The notes under the pieces: generated by a model
What the model saw: only the letters and a program-made list of their open reading frames with translations
Database searches by the model: none
Told to the model about the DNA's origin: nothing
Position numbers and translations under genes: made by a program
From: Larus michahellis
Lineage: Eukaryota; Chordata; Aves; Charadriiformes; Laridae
Length of the DNA: 64,000 nt
Direction of reading: 5' to 3'
NCBI RefSeq assembly: GCF_964199755.1
Contig: NC_133903.1
Location: 52,257,239-52,321,238 of the forward strand
Shown: in pieces, positions 60,575-64,000 of the stretch
Numbering within the stretch: position 1 is the stretch's first letter
Layout of the letters: each line of letters opens with the position of its first letter

Positions 60575-62556
60575 CTAGAAAGAAGGGGAGACAATAACCA
60601 AACCCATCAGCAATACAGGCAAATACAAATAACCCACCAAAAGAAGGGAGACCCAACTAGAAACCCCCTCACCAACCACCCAGCACTGTTCCCGAATGCT
60701 TTTCTTTTCATATTGCTATCTTTCCAAAGGGAATAGCATTGGGATTTGTTTTTCCAAGTCGCTCTTGCGGGAAAAAAAAGCATCTCCTCTGTTATGGTTA
60801 TCAGATGTCTGCGCTGCCTGGTTTCAGTTAAGCCTTGTGCATTGCAAATATTAACTTACAGGAACGGACCCCTAAAGCAATCCCTCCGCAAAAAGCCACG
60901 AAAATGAATCTGGCACTTTTCTCCAGGGAGGGCCCGATGCTCTGCCGAGTGCCCCACGGCTGGGCAGCCCGGAGCTGTGCAAACAAACACGGGAGGATCG
61001 AGTATCAGCACAGCTTCTCCTACCTGGTCAGCCCAGCTCCACTCCATCCCCATTACTTTTAAGCCTCCGAGGCCTTCCTTGGTTGCCTCCTCTCTCTATT
61101 TACAAGGTATGTGTATGTTTGTACCTACTAATGCCATAAGACTACGTGCTTTGAGCAGCTGTGGGACACTCATCCTTGACCCATCCATGCAAGGGGAAGC
61201 TGAGCACGCACCCCACCAGCCCATCCACAAGAGCTGCTGAACTCCCATCAGAGCCTGGTCACCTTCAACCACATTAAAGCCACGTCAAATCTGTTTTTAA
61301 ACGCTCTTTGTGAACGTTCTGTGCAGGAGATCTGTGTCTGCACAGCTCGGCTGGACCTTTGCACCAGGCATGGAGCAGACGTGCTCCAAACCACAGGGTG
61401 ATGGGTTGGGACACACGCTATGGAGGGGACACCTAGAAATTGCCACATGTGTGTAACTCCATATTCTTCTATGTATTTCAGAGAAATACAGCATTGCCTC
61501 AAACCTGGATGGAGAGACCTGGGGTATTTCTTAGCCACAACTTTACCTTGGGAGGACACCCTCCTTCACTTTGCCTCAGTTTCCCCATTCACCTTTGCTA
61601 TCAAGCCCATCACGGAGAGGAGCAGCACATCCCTACCAGAACAGGCCCCAAATTCCCTGAAACCCGCGTTCAGGGTAAATCACAAACCACAAGGTAGAGG
61701 AAACCCTCCTCCCACTTGCAGAGCGAAACCCAGGTAAGGGGAAAACAAACGCGCAGCGGTTCAAGCTGTCCTTGGGCCAAGAAAACTGATCTCGCACCCA
61801 GATCCTACAGAAAGCACAAAGGAATATTTGTCGACCACTAACTTGCTTAAGTATCTGTGGGTTTGTTTGCACAGCGAGAAGTCTAAGACATCAGAGGGTT
61901 TTTTCCCTCTAAAATTACAAAAATAAAATAAAATAAAAAAAATAAAGTGCTGCTGGGTTTGACCGAAATTTGCCCATGGTACATGGACATGACAATCTGC
62001 TAGATGCGATTAGCAAAGGTACCATCCAGGGAGTTAAAAAGCGTCATCAAAATAACATTCCCCATCTCCACGTGAACCACCTTCTCTATTTCACTTAGCA
62101 CGACCCATTTTGGCTCCTCTTCCCATATGTTAATAGGTTTGCCTAATCCAGGACTATCAGGGGGTTTTGTTAGTCTTAAGAAATAGGAAAATCTCCATCA
62201 TCTGTCAGCAGGGACAATCACACGCAGGCCCGAAGCCTCTCAGGTACCCAAGGGCGGCCAGGGCCACCGCTCAGGACCCTTTTCAGATCCTCTCTAAAAA
62301 AACTCCGGAAATGGGTTACTCGCAAGCGTTGGGCCCCACGGTGCTTGGCAAGGCAGGATGGTTTCCACTGCATGTGTGAACCAGCGAGGAAAGGTTTCAG
62401 AACCGGCCGCCCAGCTCAGATTCGGTAAATAAAAATCGGACATCTCGTGTGAATCCAGTCGATCTTCATTCCGCTATTTAACCATTTTGATGCCTAGCCA
62501 GCTTTGGCCCCAAAACACACATCTGATGCCAGCACTCCAGTATTAATAGGCCACTT

Positions 62557-62577
62557 AAAAAAAAAAAAAAAAAAAAA
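62557..62577. repeat. A-run, 21 bases
   Basis: Mononucleotide run in intron 1. Confidence 0.9.
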
Positions 62578-63150
62578 TCCTTAAGTTTCCCAATGAAAAA
62601 TTGCAGGAGAAGAGCTAACGTTGCCTGGCGCGATCCAATTTCACATGCACTTGAAGCAGCGGCGTAACAGTTGAACTCGGGGAGTAGACATGCCACGGTT
62701 ACGTGGCTTATTGTTATTTCTCCAGTTCCTCCTGTTAATAGCTTTCACATGACAGGTCTGTAAAACACATGTTCCCACAGACAATAAAATACATCTGAAA
62801 GCTAAAACTGGCCTAAAAAAAAAAAAAACCCTAAAAAAAGAGAAAGACAATAGTGTTCCTATATACTATGTGAACCCAGGAATAACAAAGATTTGTTTTC
62901 CCTTCATTCATTGAACAGCATGGGGTAGTATTTCCGCGTTTCAATTATATGTACGCTTGCCACAGCTATAATAAGAGCATAACTGACCTATATGGTATAC
63001 ATTTTCTTAAAGTGCGCGTACGCAGAGTTTAGAAAATCCAATGGTTTTGTTTTCTCTCCTACAAACTTGTGGTTTAGCGGGATATTGCCAATCAAGTCTT
63101 GACATTTTTCCAGCAAAACAGTAACCTCAGATTCCCTTTTTTCCCCCCCT

Positions 63151-63153
<3 letters not shown>

Positions 63154-63180
<27 letters not shown>
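63154..63180. repeat. T-run, 27 bases, after a C/T tract
   Basis: Follows a pyrimidine tract with a C7 block in intron 1. On the gene strand it is an A-run. Confidence 0.9.
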
Positions 63181-63185
<5 letters not shown>

Positions 63186-64000
63186 GAGAAACATAAACAC
63201 ACTCTCCATAGCTGAACGGATATTACTTAGAAGACACAACATGCCTTTGATTTCGAGGGCTGGGTGAGAGGCTGCTCTTTCAGCTGTAATTACTCAAGGA
63301 AAAGAAGATCCCAGCCCATGGCGAATGGTAAATCACGCTCAAGAAGGTTCTTCTTCCACCAGGTTATTTCTTGGAGGACGGGTTGTCTAAGTGACTAGGT
63401 CACCACCCACCACTTTTTTTGGCAAGGGGGTTCCAGCACGGAGAAGCCTGTAGCGGTGCCAAAAGGCAGCCAGAGAATGGCTTTTGCAGAAAAACACTAC
63501 AGAGGGAAGTCTGGAAGAAGACAGAAGGTTAAATGCGGAGGGAGATGCCATTGGGATCCCTCAGCAAAACACCACAGAGACATTATTCACGCTAGGAGAT
63601 CTGCCGGAGGCAAAGGTATCCAGAAGCAGGGCTCCAGCCCACACACCCTTGGAAATGGAAGGCAAGGAGCGTAGGGTTGTACCATGAAGATGGTACCTCC
63701 GGCCTCATCGCCTCTTCTGCCCCAGTCTGCCTCTCCGATTCAGCATTTTAGTAGGAAATTCAGCTTGTGCCCTAATTTGCATCTCCAAATTCAACAGCTG
63801 AACCCCATGCAGGTGCTAAGTTTTTTTGCCCTCCACCGCATCCCATCCCTACCCACGGCATTACAAAACTATTGAGAATAGAAGAGGTATATTGCAGAAA
63901 ACAGCAACGAGTAGTCACTTGCACTGAAGTGAGCGACAGACGTACACGGCAGGCAAAAAAATTATACTGATTTTGGGGCATGGTCAGTCTTCTCCAAAAA

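Larger units (their letters stand above)
60575..64000 (-). other. PLPP3: PLPP3 intron 1 (3' part only)
   Basis: The stretch between exon 2 and the window edge is intron. It ends in a pyrimidine-rich acceptor (TTCTTTCTAG on the minus strand). No frame in it resembles the PLPP3 N-terminus, so exon 1 must lie beyond 64000. It holds a 21-base A-run (62557-62577) and a 27-base T-run (63154-63180). No CR1 copy was recognised. Confidence 0.9.

Noticed and set aside
60575..64000. Search for PLPP3 exon 1 or the shared PLPP3/PRKAA2 promoter region
   Set aside because: No frame resembles the N-terminus and no CpG island start is seen; these must lie beyond the window.

Overview
The window reads as bird genomic DNA. 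It carries several truncated CR1-type LINE 3' ends, which are the dominant avian repeat. It has long introns with canonical GT..AG splice sites, and one vertebrate gene can be assembled from the minus strand. There are no operons, bacterial genes, CRISPR arrays, tRNA or rRNA genes, and I see no viral gene.

The gene is PLPP3 (phospholipid phosphatase 3, also LPP3/PPAP2B/VCIP), transcribed right to left. Five coding exons lie in the window: exon 2 (60417-60574), exon 3 (55059-55342), exon 4 (54257-54314), exon 5 (45838-46014) and exon 6 with the stop codon (40349-40474). They join with intact phases (1, 0, 2, 0, 0) into 266 residues plus a stop. All three catalytic motifs of the PAP2/LPP family are present. 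A 3'UTR of about 1.77 kb runs to a canonical AATAAA at 38592-38597. Exon 1 (N-terminus, start codon, promoter) lies beyond position 64000.

Positions 1 to about 38,570 lie downstream of PLPP3 and hold no gene I can support. This fits the large gene desert known on the 3' side of PLPP3 in mammals (towards USP24). It contains simple repeats, two CR1 fragments, an AT-rich foldback element, a CpG-rich patch just past the gene end, and several A+T-rich unique segments that read like candidate regulatory DNA. The introns hold two more CR1 copies and a third CR1-like scrap, a 9-bp tandem repeat with quadruplex-forming spacing, CpG-rich patches (one with a perfect CRE) and many long mononucleotide runs.

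The most interesting observations are: (1) the second extracellular loop of this PLPP3 reads RGS where human has the integrin-binding RGD, and its glycosylation sequon appears moved; (2) the 13-copy G4-N5 repeat in intron 2; (3) the foldback element at 19568-19811; (4) a CpG-rich intronic patch with a CRE and a 20-bp palindrome. I found no convincing new multi-gene system. Most long ORFs are chance open frames.
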